Counted from the stretch's first letter, positions 1 through 8,416 are shown. The stretch: DNA of 64,000 nucleotides from Formosa sediminum (GCF_007197735.1 NZ_CP041637.1:1302001-1366000); one strand, 5' to 3'. Made by a program: numbers and translations. The notes: generated by a model not told the origin, from the sequence alone.

Positions 1-674
1 ATCATTTTTTTAACTTCCGTTTTATTAATATCTCCAGCGACTATTAGTACGGCATTATTAGGAATATAGAATTTTTTGTTAAATGCCTGAAACTCTTCTA
101 GGGTGGCAGCATCTAAATGTTCCATTTTTCCAATGGTAGTCCAGCGGTAAGGGTGATTTTTAAACAGATTAACTTTAACTTGTTCTAGAAATTTCCCGTA
201 AGGCTGATTGTCTACTCGCATACGTTTTTCTTCTTTAACAACTTCATTTTGTGTGTCTACACCAATTTGATTAATAACAGGGTGCATTAATCGTTCAGAT
301 TCTAACCATAAACCAAGTTCTACTTTGTTTGAAGGGAATACTTCATAGTAGTAAGTTCTATCATCTGTGGTGTTAGCATTAAATTTTCCGCCGTTTGCAG
401 GAATAATTTTCATGAATTCTCCACGCTCTATATTTTCAGTACCTTCAAACAATAAGTGTTCAAAAAAATGAGCAAATCCAGTTCGATCTGGGTTTTCGTC
501 TTTGGCTCCTACGTGATACATTACCGATGTGGTTACCACTGGAGCAGTATTGTCTTGGTGTAAGATAACATGTAGTCCGTTGTCTAAATCGTATTCTTCA
601 AATTCAACTTTTTGTGCAGTAGCTAAATGGCCTACGAGCAACAAAGAAGCTAAAGAAAATAAGCATTTTTTCAT
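1..674 (-). CDS. M16 family zinc metallopeptidase, partial at window edge
   Basis: Reading the minus strand from the ATG at 674 gives 224 residues that run off the left edge, so the C-terminus is missing. The first 20 residues look like a Sec signal peptide ending in LATA. The inverted zinc motif HFFEH lies at residues 69-73, and the expected downstream glutamate ligand follows about 75 residues later in EVVKEEKRMR (144-153). This spacing is typical of insulinase/pitrilysin (M16) peptidases. Exported M16 proteins in this phylum are periplasmic or envelope-associated; the substrate cannot be inferred. Further M16 domains or a partner gene may lie outside the window. Confidence 0.9.
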   Translation of the reverse strand, partial: MKKCLFSLASLLLVGHLATAQKVEFEEYDLDNGLHVILHQDNTAPVVTTSVMYHVGAKDENPDRTGFAHFFEHLLFEGTENIERGEFMKIIPANGGKFNANTTDDRTYYYEVFPSNKVELGLWLESERLMHPVINQIGVDTQNEVVKEEKRMRVDNQPYGKFLEQVKVNLFKNHPYRWTTIGKMEHLDAATLEEFQAFNKKFYIPNNAVLIVAGDINKTEVKKM

Positions 675-1039
675 TGTAAGTTGGTGTTTTAGTTGTTTTC
701 TGATTTATAAATATGTCTAATAGCTGTTAAGATCATTACATAAATTACGAAAATAAACAATGATAAATGATTTAGAGGTAAATGTTTTAAAAAAAAAGGA
801 AATATAAGTTTATCTTTTTGATACTGTTTTTGTTTAGAGTTTAGTTCTAGAAGCTTGTAAGCTTGTTTTTTTATTTTTATAAAAGTCTGTAACAGTATTA
901 AAATGTAAATAATGTAGATTGAGTATTAGTGAAAAGAAATAAATTTATTTCAAATCGCATAAAAGGTTTGTAGATTAATTAATTAGATGTATATTTGCAC
1001 TCATTTTTGAATAAAATTTAATAATTAAAACGTTACGCT
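675..1039. other. Intergenic region between the M16 peptidase and rplU
   Basis: This 365-base AT-rich stretch separates divergent genes. It holds the rplU promoter near its right end and presumably the peptidase promoter near its left end, for which I see no good -7 box. A short AAGC/GCTT repeat followed by a T-run lies near 850-880, but the 4-bp stem is too weak to call a terminator. I see no coding sequence. Confidence 0.6.
968..997 (+). promoter_or_regulatory. Promoter of rplU-rpmA
   Basis: A TTG at 968-970 is followed after 19 bases by TATATTTG at 990-997. This fits the Bacteroidota sigma-A pattern (TTTG, about 19 bases, TAnnTTTG). The start codon is 43 bases downstream. Confidence 0.7.
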
Positions 1040-1660
1040 ATGTACGCAATTGTAGAGATAGCAGGGCAACAATTTAAAGTTGAAAAAGACCAAAAAGTGT
1101 TTGTTCACCGTTTAGCTTCTGAAGAAGGAGATGCAGTATCTTTTGATAATGTACTTCTTATAGGAGATGGTGACAATGTAACTTTAGGCGCCCCAGCTAT
1201 AGACGGAGCACAAGTAAGTGCAAAAGTCTTAAAACACCTTCAAGGTGATAAAGTTATTGTTTTCAAGAAAAAGAGACGTAAAGGATACCGTGTTAAAAAC
1301 GGACACCGTCAAGCTCTTACTGAAATCGTAATTGAAAGCATTGCTGCTTCTGGAGCTAAAAAAGCTGCACCAGCAAAAAAAGCTAAAAAAGCAACTGCTA
1401 CTAAGGCAGATGATTTAAAGAAAATCGAAGGTGCTGGACCTAAAGCTGCTGAAGCTTTAGTAAACGCAGGAATCGATACTTTCGCTAAAGTTGCTAATAC
1501 TCCTGCTGAGAAATTAAGCGAAGTATTAACGGCTGCAAGCTCAAGATTATCTCACATCGTTACAGAAACTTGGCCAAAACAAGCCCAGTTAGCTGCAGAT
1601 GGTAAATGGGATGAATTAAAAGAGTTACAAGACAGATTAGACGGTGGAATTGAAAAATAA
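1040..1660 (+). CDS. rplU: 50S ribosomal protein L21 with C-terminal helix-hairpin-helix extension
   Basis: Residues 1-101 are a normal bL21: N-terminus MYAIVEIAGQQFKV, and the basic RNA-binding stretch KKKRRKGYRVKNGHRQ near 76-91. L21 binds 23S rRNA in the large subunit. The family is usually about 100 residues, but this protein has 206. After a Lys/Ala-rich linker (about 102-125) comes a helix-hairpin-helix-like segment with IEGAGPKAAEALVNAGI and a final acidic helix. Such extended L21 proteins are, to my knowledge, common in Flavobacteriia; the role of the extension is not known to me. The gene starts 43 bases after a strong promoter and is followed 44 bases later by rpmA, the usual L21-L27 operon. 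Confidence 0.97.
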   Translation: MYAIVEIAGQQFKVEKDQKVFVHRLASEEGDAVSFDNVLLIGDGDNVTLGAPAIDGAQVSAKVLKHLQGDKVIVFKKKRRKGYRVKNGHRQALTEIVIESIAASGAKKAAPAKKAKKATATKADDLKKIEGAGPKAAEALVNAGIDTFAKVANTPAEKLSEVLTAASSRLSHIVTETWPKQAQLAADGKWDELKELQDRLDGGIEK

Positions 1661-1704
1661 TTTTTTCAAATTCATTATTATTAACAATATAAAACCTTAA
1701 GACA

Positions 1705-1965
1705 ATGGCTCATAAAAAAGGGGTAGGTAGTTCTAAAAACGGTAGAGAATCAGAATCAAAACGCTTAGGTGTTAAGATTTTTGGTGGTCAAGCTGCAATT
1801 GCTGGAAATATCATCATAAGACAAAGAGGTAATACACATCACGCAGGTGAAAATGTATACGCTGGTAAAGACCACACATTACACGCTAAAGTTGATGGTG
1901 TTGTGAAATTTACAAAGAAAAAAGACAACAAGTCTTACGTTTCTATAGTGCCTTTCGAGGCTTAA
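1705..1965 (+). CDS. rpmA: 50S ribosomal protein L27
   Basis: The 86 residues match bL27 throughout: [20 protein letters not shown] at the start, then GNIIIRQRG and a GKDHTLHA segment. L27 reaches the peptidyl-transferase centre with its N-terminal arm. There is no Firmicutes-type cleavable N-terminal extension. It follows rplU in the same operon and is closed by a strong terminator 21 bases downstream. Confidence 0.98.
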   Translation: MAHKKGVGSSKNGRESESKRLGVKIFGGQAAIAGNIIIRQRGNTHHAGENVYAGKDHTLHAKVDGVVKFTKKKDNKSYVSIVPFEA

Positions 1966-1986
1966 GAAATCGTTTCTTAACACTAT

Positions 1987-2018
1987 AAAGTCCTTGCAAT
2001 TTTTTGTAAGGACTTTTT
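1987..2018 (+). terminator. Terminator of rplU-rpmA
   Basis: An 11-bp stem (AAAGTCCTTGC with GTAAGGACTTT, one G-U pair) and an 8-base loop end in a run of T at 2014-2018. Confidence 0.85.
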
Positions 2019-2075
2019 GTGTTGGAGTAAACTTATGTTGCTTCAACGTTATTGAAACTTTCGTTTTTTTTATAA

Positions 2076-2109
2076 AAAAATCCCAAACAAATACATGCTC
2101 GGGATTTTT
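2076..2109 (-). terminator. Terminator of ahcY
   Basis: The perfect 9-bp pair AAAAATCCC / GGGATTTTT flanks a 16-base loop. Read on the minus strand it ends in seven T (complement of 2074-2080), 46 bases past the ahcY stop. Confidence 0.8.
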
Positions 2110-2154
2110 AATATTTATAAAACAGTGGCTAATACATTAGCAACGTATGTCTAT

Positions 2155-3471
2155 TTAGTATCTGTAGTACTCAGGTTTAAAAGGTCCTTCAACCGTTACT
2201 CCAATATATTCAGCTTGGTCTGGTTTTAACTCAGTAAGTTCAACACCAATTTTAGCTAAGTGTAATTTTGCTACTTTTTCATCTAAATGCTTAGGTAACA
2301 TGTAGACTTCGTTTTTGTAAGCATCTCTGTTAGTCCACAATTCGATTTGAGCTAAAGTTTGGTTCGTAAATGAGTTACTCATTACAAAACTTGGGTGTCC
2401 AGTTGCACAACCTAAGTTTACTAAACGACCTTCGGCTAATAAGATAATATCTTTACCATCAATTGTATATTTATCTACTTGTGGCTTAATTGTGTTTTTA
2501 GTATCTCCGTAGTTTTCATTTAACCAGCCCACTTGTATTTCGTTATCGAAGTGACCAATGTTACAAACAATGGTTTTATCTTTCATAGCTTTAAAGTGCT
2601 CGCCACGTACAATATCTTTATTTCCTGTAGTAGTAATTACGATATCGGCAGTTGATACTACAGTTTCTAATTTCTTAACTTCAAAACCATCCATTGCAGC
2701 TTGTAAGGCACAAATAGGGTCTATTTCTGTAACGGTAACAATACTACCTGCACCTTTAAAAGAGGCAGCTGTACCTTTACCAACATCGCCATAACCACAA
2801 ACTACAACACGCTTTCCTGCTAACATCACATCAGTTGCACGGCGAATAGCATCTACAGCACTTTCGCGACATCCGTATTTGTTATCGAATTTAGATTTAG
2901 TAACCGAATCATTAATGTTAATTGCTGGCATTGGTAATGTACCGTTTTTCATACGTTCGTATAAACGGTGTACACCAGTTGTAGTTTCTTCAGATAATCC
3001 GTTAATACCATTAACTAATTCAGGATATTTATCTAAAACCATATTGGTTAAATCTCCACCATCATCTAAAATCATGTTTAGTGGTTTTCTGTCTTCACCA
3101 AAAAATAAGGTTTGTTCTATACACCAATCAAATTCTTCTTCATTTAAGCCTTTCCAAGCGTAAACAGCAGTACCACCTTCTGCTATTGCAGCAGCAGCTT
3201 GATCTTGTGTAGAGAAAATGTTACAAGAACTCCATGTTACTTCTGCTCCTAAAGCTTTTAAAGTTTCAATTAAAACTGCAGTTTGAATGGTCATGTGTAA
3301 ACATCCAGCAATTCTAGCACCTTTTAAAGGTTGGCTGTCTTTATACTCTTCACGAAGGCTCATTAAACCAGGCATTTCTGCTTCAGCTAATTCTATTTCT
3401 TTTCTTCCCCAAGCAGCAAGCGACATGTCTTTTACTTTATAAGGTACGTATGGAATCGTTTTTGTATTCAT
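2155..3471 (-). CDS. ahcY: Adenosylhomocysteinase
   Basis: The 438-residue cytosolic enzyme hydrolyses S-adenosylhomocysteine to adenosine and homocysteine, which relieves product inhibition of methyltransferases in the methionine cycle. The NAD-binding Rossmann motif GYGDVGKG lies near residue 225. The family signatures [11 protein letters not shown] and [18 protein letters not shown] are intact, and the protein ends with the typical PFKPEYYRY tail. Length is normal for the family. The gene is transcribed alone, with its own terminator downstream and a probable -7 box 32 bases upstream of the start. The neighbouring phosphopantetheinyl transferase is divergent. Confidence 0.98.
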   Translation of the reverse strand: MNTKTIPYVPYKVKDMSLAAWGRKEIELAEAEMPGLMSLREEYKDSQPLKGARIAGCLHMTIQTAVLIETLKALGAEVTWSSCNIFSTQDQAAAAIAEGGTAVYAWKGLNEEEFDWCIEQTLFFGEDRKPLNMILDDGGDLTNMVLDKYPELVNGINGLSEETTTGVHRLYERMKNGTLPMPAININDSVTKSKFDNKYGCRESAVDAIRRATDVMLAGKRVVVCGYGDVGKGTAASFKGAGSIVTVTEIDPICALQAAMDGFEVKKLETVVSTADIVITTTGNKDIVRGEHFKAMKDKTIVCNIGHFDNEIQVGWLNENYGDTKNTIKPQVDKYTIDGKDIILLAEGRLVNLGCATGHPSFVMSNSFTNQTLAQIELWTNRDAYKNEVYMLPKHLDEKVAKLHLAKIGVELTELKPDQAEYIGVTVEGPFKPEYYRY

Positions 3472-3476
3472 AATTG

Positions 3477-3484
3477 TATATTTG
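3477..3484 (+). promoter_or_regulatory. Candidate -7 box for the phosphopantetheinyl transferase operon
   Basis: TATATTTG matches TAnnTTTG and lies 50 bases before the ATG at 3534. No TTG is found at the right distance upstream, so only the -7 half is supported. Confidence 0.4.
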
Positions 3485-3502
3485 TCTCTAAATTTAAGAG
3501 GA

Positions 3503-3510
3503 CAAAGTTA
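3503..3510 (-). promoter_or_regulatory. Candidate -7 box for ahcY
   Basis: On the minus strand TAACTTTG matches TAnnTTTG, 32 bases before the ahcY start codon. It interleaves with the divergent -7 box at 3477-3484, so polymerases could not occupy both at once. Confidence 0.4.
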
Positions 3511-3533
3511 CATAATAAGTACGAGAAATATAA

Positions 3534-4160
3534 ATGCCAGTATATAAAACCATACATCCAAACTCACAAACTACTGTTAAGATTTGGAAGATCACAGAAT
3601 CTTATCATGAATTGTTTCAGGGAGTTAAGTTAAAACCTGAAAGTTTAGATCGTGTTTTAGGCATGAAAAGCGAAATACACCAACGTGGTTTTTTAAGTGT
3701 ACGACATCTTTTAGCCAATTTTGGGTATACAGATTCTGATTTGTATTACGACGATAATGGGAAACCACATTTAAAAGATGGTAGATATATCTCTATTACA
3801 CATTCGTTTACGTTTTCTGGAATTATAATAAGTAATAATAAAACAGGAATAGATATTGAGAAAAATAGAGAAAAAGTAAAATTAATAGCCCATAAATTTT
3901 CAAATTATGAATTCTGTTACTTAAATGAAGATGAAATTGATTATGTTAAAAAACTTACCGTTATTTGGGGTGCAAAGGAAGCCTTGTATAAGTTATATGC
4001 TACTCCAGGATTGAGTTTTTATAGCCATATTTTGGTTATTCCTTTCGATTTAAAAGAAAACAGGACAGTAGCCTGGATAGATTATAAAGAACACAAAAGT
4101 CGTTACGATATCTATTTTTTAGAATTGGAAGATTTTACGTGTGTATACACAGTAACATAA
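3534..4160 (+). CDS. 4'-phosphopantetheinyl transferase superfamily protein (Sfp type)
   Basis: The 208 residues carry the three Sfp/EntD-type signatures in order: a histidine-containing ISITHS at 86-91, the metal-binding GIDIE at 105-109 (usually G-[IV]-D-[IVL]-E), and WGAKEALYK at 145-153 with the catalytic W-x-x-KEA pattern. The enzyme transfers phosphopantetheine from CoA to a serine on a carrier protein, probably the fatty-acid acyl carrier protein or a secondary-metabolism carrier. The ether-lipid gene starts two bases after its stop, so they are probably cotranscribed. Confidence 0.92.
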   Translation: MPVYKTIHPNSQTTVKIWKITESYHELFQGVKLKPESLDRVLGMKSEIHQRGFLSVRHLLANFGYTDSDLYYDDNGKPHLKDGRYISITHSFTFSGIIISNNKTGIDIEKNREKVKLIAHKFSNYEFCYLNEDEIDYVKKLTVIWGAKEALYKLYATPGLSFYSHILVIPFDLKENRTVAWIDYKEHKSRYDIYFLELEDFTCVYTVT

Positions 4161-4162
4161 GA

Positions 4163-4888
4163 ATGAACGTATTAAATCATATTTTAAATAATATTTTTAG
4201 CAATAAGAAACAATTAGCTGTATTAATTGATCCTGAAAAAATTAGATTAAGTGATGTTAAAAGGTTTGTTAGAAAAATTAATCAATCTGTAGCGAATTAT
4301 ATTTTTGTAGGTGGTAGTACAGTACCTGTAGATCTTACAGAACCCCTAGTGTTAGAAATAAAAAAACATACTAATCTTCCTGTTGTACTATTTCCAGGAG
4401 ATGTTGTGCAAATTACAGATAAAGCAAATTCATTATTGTTTCTTTCTCTATTGTCAGGTAGAAATCCTGCTTATTTAATAGGAAAGCATGTAGAAGCCAT
4501 ACCACGATTAAAAGAAACCAGTTTAGAAATTATACCCACTGGGTATTTGTTAATTGAAAATGGCGAAACGACTATGGTACAGAAAGTCACAGCTACCGAG
4601 CCAATGCCATCTAAACATGTTGAAAATATAGTTAATACGGCGCTGGCAGGAGAATTATTAGGGATGCGATTAATGTATCTAGAAGCTGGTAGTGGTGCTA
4701 AAAGCCCTGTATCTCCAGAAATTATAAAAGCAGTAAGTAACGATTTAAGTATTCCTTTAATAGTTGGTGGAGGTATTAAAACCAAAGCACAAATGGAAGA
4801 TGCTTTTAATGCAGGAGCTAATTTAGTGGTTATTGGCACCGCATTAGAGCAAAATGAAGATCTATTTAATGATCTTAAACGCTGGTAA
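4163..4888 (+). CDS. Geranylgeranylglyceryl phosphate synthase family protein
   Basis: This TIM-barrel prenyltransferase family joins sn-glycerol-1-phosphate to a polyprenyl diphosphate, the first step of archaeal-type ether lipids. A group II branch occurs in Bacteroidota. Signatures are LIDPEK (21-26, metal-binding Asp), FVGGS (48-52), VLFPGD (75-80), YLEAGSGAK (172-180), VGGGI (201-205) and NAGANLVVIGTA near 216-227. I start at the ATG at 4163, two bases after the upstream stop, giving 241 residues. A GTG at 4139 would overlap the upstream gene by 22 bases. The lipid substrate and stereochemistry in this organism are not shown by sequence. Confidence 0.9.
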   Translation: MNVLNHILNNIFSNKKQLAVLIDPEKIRLSDVKRFVRKINQSVANYIFVGGSTVPVDLTEPLVLEIKKHTNLPVVLFPGDVVQITDKANSLLFLSLLSGRNPAYLIGKHVEAIPRLKETSLEIIPTGYLLIENGETTMVQKVTATEPMPSKHVENIVNTALAGELLGMRLMYLEAGSGAKSPVSPEIIKAVSNDLSIPLIVGGGIKTKAQMEDAFNAGANLVVIGTALEQNEDLFNDLKRW

Positions 4889-4935
4889 ACTTTTAATTTA
4901 GTTATAAATAACTTCATATAAACTAAAATCCTTAG

Positions 4936-4943
4936 TATTTTTG
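4936..4943 (+). promoter_or_regulatory. Candidate -7 box upstream of the DUF77-pnuC operon
   Basis: TATTTTTG matches TAnnTTTG and lies 54 bases before the start at 4998. No -33 element is visible, and I see no riboswitch in this leader. Confidence 0.35.
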
Positions 4944-4997
4944 ATTACTTAACTTAGAGATTTCGTCTCGTTTCAATTAATCAATACACGTATTATA

Positions 4998-5258
4998 ATG
5001 GAAATATCAGTAGAATTAACATTAATGCCATTACAAGCAGATTACGAACCACCAATTCAAGAGTTTATTAAAGCCCTTAGAGCTTCCGAATTTACAGTCC
5101 TAGAAAATCCGTTAAGTACTCAAGTATATGGCGATTTTAATAAGGTTATGCCGTTTTTAACCGAAGCTTTAAAAACCTCGTTTGATCATTTAGACGGTGT
5201 GATTGCTAACATGAAAATTGTGAAGAGCGATAGAAGCGATTATGTCCCAAATTTTTAA
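4998..5258 (+). CDS. YkoF/DUF77-like small protein, possible thiamine-binding protein
   Basis: This 86-residue cytosolic protein begins MEISVELTLMPLQADYEPPI and contains LSTQVYGDFNKVM, which fits the MTH1187/YkoF ferredoxin-like fold family. Some members bind thiamine or its pyrimidine moiety. The last 17 bases overlap the start of pnuC, so the two are translationally coupled. The pairing with a vitamin transporter and a TPP-controlled receptor downstream supports a role in thiamine handling. The fold call is moderately sure; the ligand is inference. Confidence 0.7.
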   Translation: MEISVELTLMPLQADYEPPIQEFIKALRASEFTVLENPLSTQVYGDFNKVMPFLTEALKTSFDHLDGVIANMKIVKSDRSDYVPNF

Positions 5259-5877
5259 TTTTTTATTTGGTCAATACCAAGGCTATCAAACCATTAATAT
5301 AGTATTAGAAATTGTAGCTGTAATTTTTGGTTTTCTTTCTGTTTGGTATTCTAAAAAGAACAACATATTGGTTTTTCCAACGGGTATGATAAGTACACTT
5401 ATTTTTGTGTATTTGTTATTGCATTGGGGCTTGTTAGGCGATATGATGATTAATGCTTATTATTTTATAATGAGTGTATACGGCTGGTATATTTGGACCA
5501 GACCAACAGGCGATAACAATGTGTTAACTCCTATATCTACAATGTCACGTACAGAATACAAGTTAGGTGCCGGAATCTTTTTTGCCACAATGGTTTTTGT
5601 ATATGTAATATATACCATATTTAATAAATTAAATAGTTGGACCGCTTGGGTAGATATACTTACAACCGCACTGTTTTTTGTAGGTATGTGGCTTATGGCA
5701 AAACGCAAAATAGAAAATTGGATTTTTTGGATTATAGCAGATGTGATTTCAATTCCGCTATACTTTTATAAAGGATTTACCTTTACAAGTCTTCAATATT
5801 TAGGATTTACATTTATAGCAATTTCAGGATATTACGCATGGAAGCATACCTTAAACAAAAACCTTCAAAAAATATAA
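5242..5877 (+). CDS. pnuC: PnuC-family vitamin transporter (nicotinamide riboside or thiamine)
   Basis: A 211-residue inner-membrane protein with about seven hydrophobic segments. Family motifs are NAYYFIMSVYGWYIW (71-85), ENWIFWIIADVISIPLYFYK (158-177) and the C-terminal LQYLGF...GYYAWK. PnuC-type carriers move an unphosphorylated vitamin, and a cytosolic kinase traps it. PnuC carries nicotinamide riboside, PnuT thiamine. Context is mixed: the next gene resembles the NadR nicotinamide riboside kinase, whereas the upstream DUF77 protein and the downstream TPP-riboswitch receptor suggest thiamine. It overlaps the upstream gene by 17 bases and the downstream gene by 40, a tight operon. Confidence 0.9.
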   Translation: MSQIFNFLFGQYQGYQTINIVLEIVAVIFGFLSVWYSKKNNILVFPTGMISTLIFVYLLLHWGLLGDMMINAYYFIMSVYGWYIWTRPTGDNNVLTPISTMSRTEYKLGAGIFFATMVFVYVIYTIFNKLNSWTAWVDILTTALFFVGMWLMAKRKIENWIFWIIADVISIPLYFYKGFTFTSLQYLGFTFIAISGYYAWKHTLNKNLQKI

Positions 5878-6404
5878 AAGTTGTTTTGTTTGGTCCAGAA
5901 TCTACCGGTAAAACTGTGTTGGCAAGACAACTAGCATCACATTATAAAACCGTTTTTGTTCCAGAATATTCTAGAACTTATGCTTTGGAGAAATTAAAAA
6001 AAAACGAAACCTTAACCGAAGCAGATGTAATGCCAATTGCAAAAGGGCAAATATTTTTAGAGAATGAGTTAAGCCAAACAGCTGAAAAACTTTTAATTTG
6101 CGATACAAATTTATTAGAAACTAAAGTATATGCAGAAGTTTATTACAACGGGTTTAACAATGAAATTTTAAAAGCATCTGCCATTAAAAATCATTATAAT
6201 TTATACTTTTTAACTTATATTGATATCCCTTGGGAAGCAGATGAAGTGCGAGACAAACCAAATGAAAGAGAAACAATGTTTCAAGCTTTCGAAAAAGCGT
6301 TAATCGATTACAACAAACCCTATGTATTACTAAAAGGAACTTATAAAGAACGTTTCGATTTAGCCGTAAAACACATAGACAAATTAATATTAAAACACTC
6401 ATGA
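5838..6404 (+). CDS. NadR-type P-loop kinase (ribosylnicotinamide kinase-like ATPase)
   Basis: The 188 residues correspond to the C-terminal kinase domain of NadR as a stand-alone protein. The Walker A motif GPESTGKT lies at 19-26 and the NadR-like VPEYSRTYA at 41-49. A further acidic motif, LICDTNLLETKVYAE, follows near residue 85. NadR's kinase phosphorylates nicotinamide riboside; stand-alone relatives next to PnuC-type carriers probably trap the imported vitamin. Whether this one acts on nicotinamide riboside or thiamine is open. The start overlaps pnuC by 40 bases and its end overlaps the DUF4301 gene by four (ATGA), consistent with coupled translation. Confidence 0.85.
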   Translation: MEAYLKQKPSKNIKVVLFGPESTGKTVLARQLASHYKTVFVPEYSRTYALEKLKKNETLTEADVMPIAKGQIFLENELSQTAEKLLICDTNLLETKVYAEVYYNGFNNEILKASAIKNHYNLYFLTYIDIPWEADEVRDKPNERETMFQAFEKALIDYNKPYVLLKGTYKERFDLAVKHIDKLILKHS

Positions 6405-7954
6405 ATTTTTCAGAAAAAGATTTAAAGTACATAGACAAAAAAGGTCTGACCCTTCAAAAAATAGATAGGCAAATACAACAATTCCAGGACGGCATTCCTT
6501 TTATAGATTTAGAATCTCCAGCCATAATTAATCATGGGATTTTAAAATTTGACCAAGCAGAACGTGACGCATATGTTAATGCATACGATGCAAAACGCGA
6601 TACATTATCCGTTTTAAAATTTGTGCCAGCTTCTGGAGCAGCCACAAGAATGTTTAAAAACCTATTTAATTTTGTAGCTAATTTTAACCCAGAAGGTACT
6701 GCATCTTTTAGTAGTTATGTAGAGACTCATAACGATAAAAATTTGGAAACATTTTTTAAGGGTCTAGAACAACTTCCATTTTACGATGTTGTAATGGATG
6801 TTATCGCTAAAAATTATCCAGATTATGAATCATTTAATGAGGATAAGAAAAAATGGATTTTTGTAAATGTTATGCTTGACGAAAAATTTTTAGATTACGG
6901 CGCATATCCAAAAGGCTTATTACCTTTTCATAAATACAAAGATCATCTAGCTACAGCTTTTGAAGAGCATTTATTTGAAGCTGAATCTTATGCTTCTGCA
7001 AATGGAAAAGCAAACCTACATTTTACAATTTCAGAAACCCATAATGATAAATTTAATGCAGAGTTTGAAAAAATTAAACCTCAGGTAGAAGAAACGACGG
7101 GATTAGATTATAATATTTCGTTTTCATACCAAAAACAATCTACAGATACCATTGCCCTTACACCAGAAAAAGAACCTTTTCGTGAGGCAGATGGCAGTTT
7201 GCTTTTTAGACCTTCAGGACATGGAGCTTTAATAGAAAATTTAAACGATTTAGATGCAGATGTTATTTTTATTAAAAATATAGATAATGTAGTAGTGTCT
7301 AAATATAAAGAGAATATTATTGAGTATAAAAAAGTGCTTGCAGGTGTGCTTTTAGGACTTCAAGATCAGGCTTTTAAATATTTAAATGAGTTAGATAGAG
7401 GAGAGGCCGATGAAGCAAAATTAATAGAAATAGCAGAGTTTCTTAAGCGTAAGTTAAATGTAGATATAGCAATGGATTTTGAAAGATTTGCAACTACTTA
7501 CCAGATAGAATATTTACAAGAAAAACTAAATAAACCTATCCGTGTTTGTGGTATGGTTAAAAATGAAGGTGAACCTGGTGGAGGTCCATTTTGGGTAGAA
7601 GATCTTAACGGAAATCTATCGCTTCAAATTGTAGAATCTGCTCAAATAGATTTAGAAAATAAAATTCAGAAAGACATATTAAATGGATCTACGCATTTTA
7701 ATCCTGTAGACTTAGTTTGTGGTACAAAAGATTATCAAGGCAATGCATTCGATTTATTAAAGTTTGTAGATCCTAAAACAGGATTTATCACTCAAAAAAC
7801 AAAAGAAGGTAAAGCTTTATTAGCTTTAGAGTTACCAGGATTATGGAATGGAGCTATGGCCAATTGGAATACAGTATTTGTAGAAGTTCCTTTAAATACT
7901 TTTAATCCTGTAAAGACAGTAGCAGATTTATTAAAACCAATGCATCAAAATTAA
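6401..7954 (+). CDS. DUF4301 domain-containing protein
   Basis: This 517-residue soluble protein matches the Bacteroidota DUF4301 family. It has a conserved VPASGAATRMFKNL segment near residues 77-90, a second glycine-rich RPSGHGALIENLNDLDAD segment near 267, and VCGMVKNEGEPGGGPFWVED near 384. The first of these resembles phosphate-binding loops of sugar nucleotidyltransferases, so a nucleotidyltransferase-like role is possible but unproven. There is no signal peptide or membrane segment. It starts within the ATGA overlap of the NadR-like gene and is followed three bases later by arfB. Confidence 0.85.
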   Translation: MNFSEKDLKYIDKKGLTLQKIDRQIQQFQDGIPFIDLESPAIINHGILKFDQAERDAYVNAYDAKRDTLSVLKFVPASGAATRMFKNLFNFVANFNPEGTASFSSYVETHNDKNLETFFKGLEQLPFYDVVMDVIAKNYPDYESFNEDKKKWIFVNVMLDEKFLDYGAYPKGLLPFHKYKDHLATAFEEHLFEAESYASANGKANLHFTISETHNDKFNAEFEKIKPQVEETTGLDYNISFSYQKQSTDTIALTPEKEPFREADGSLLFRPSGHGALIENLNDLDADVIFIKNIDNVVVSKYKENIIEYKKVLAGVLLGLQDQAFKYLNELDRGEADEAKLIEIAEFLKRKLNVDIAMDFERFATTYQIEYLQEKLNKPIRVCGMVKNEGEPGGGPFWVEDLNGNLSLQIVESAQIDLENKIQKDILNGSTHFNPVDLVCGTKDYQGNAFDLLKFVDPKTGFITQKTKEGKALLALELPGLWNGAMANWNTVFVEVPLNTFNPVKTVADLLKPMHQN

Positions 7955-7957
7955 AGC

Positions 7958-8365
7958 ATGACAGATGAAGCTCAACTTATATCAGAAGTTTCCTTTAAAG
8001 CCATACGTAGTTCTGGCGCAGGCGGACAACATGTAAATAAGGTGGCTACTAAAATAGAATTGAGTTTTAATATATTAGATTCTTTAGCTTTAAATGAAGA
8101 AGAAAAAAAACGACTCATAACCAAGCTTAAGCCGAGATTAACTAAAAATCAGGTGTTATTATTGCAATGCGGAGAAAGTCGCAGTCAGCATAAAAACAAG
8201 GCATTGGTTGTAAGTCGTTTTTTACATATTATACAAGCCGGGCTAAAGCAATCTAAACCTAGAAAAGCTACAAAAATCCCAAAATCTGCAATTAAAAAAC
8301 GTCTGAAAAGTAAGCGTGTAGTGTCTGAGCGTAAGGCTAATAGACGAAAACCTAAAATAGAGTAG
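7958..8365 (+). CDS. arfB: Peptidyl-tRNA hydrolase ArfB (class I release-factor domain)
   Basis: The 135-residue protein has the release-factor catalytic motif GGQ at 22-24 inside SSGAGGQHVNK (18-28). It also has a very basic C-terminal tail (KAIKKR-like runs from about residue 100) that in ArfB/YaeJ enters the empty mRNA channel. It frees ribosomes stalled without a stop codon by hydrolysing peptidyl-tRNA. Length is normal for ArfB, and domains of full release factors (PrfA/PrfB) are absent. It is the last gene of the run from 4998; a new promoter and riboswitch follow. Confidence 0.93.
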   Translation: MTDEAQLISEVSFKAIRSSGAGGQHVNKVATKIELSFNILDSLALNEEEKKRLITKLKPRLTKNQVLLLQCGESRSQHKNKALVVSRFLHIIQAGLKQSKPRKATKIPKSAIKKRLKSKRVVSERKANRRKPKIE

Positions 8366-8404
8366 AATTTTATCTAAAAAATTAGAAGAATCGAGAATAG
8401 TTAT

Positions 8405-8412
8405 TACATTTG
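8405..8412 (+). promoter_or_regulatory. Candidate -7 box for the TPP-riboswitch transcript
   Basis: TACATTTG matches TAnnTTTG. Transcription would begin near 8418-8420, just where the aptamer begins, which supports the assignment. A TTG at the expected -33 position is absent. Confidence 0.5.
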
Positions 8413-8416
8413 TAGC

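Noticed and set aside
850-880. Terminator near 850-880
   Set aside because: Only a four-base stem (AAGC/GCTT) supports it, and no gene on that strand ends upstream.
4139-4162. Earlier GTG start for the geranylgeranylglyceryl phosphate synthase gene
   Set aside because: It overlaps the upstream gene by 22 bases and adds eight residues without family similarity; the ATG at 4163 sits two bases after the upstream stop.
4471-4917. 148-codon frame on the minus strand
   Set aside because: It lies wholly against the ether-lipid synthase gene and shows no domain pattern; the sense gene has all the family motifs.
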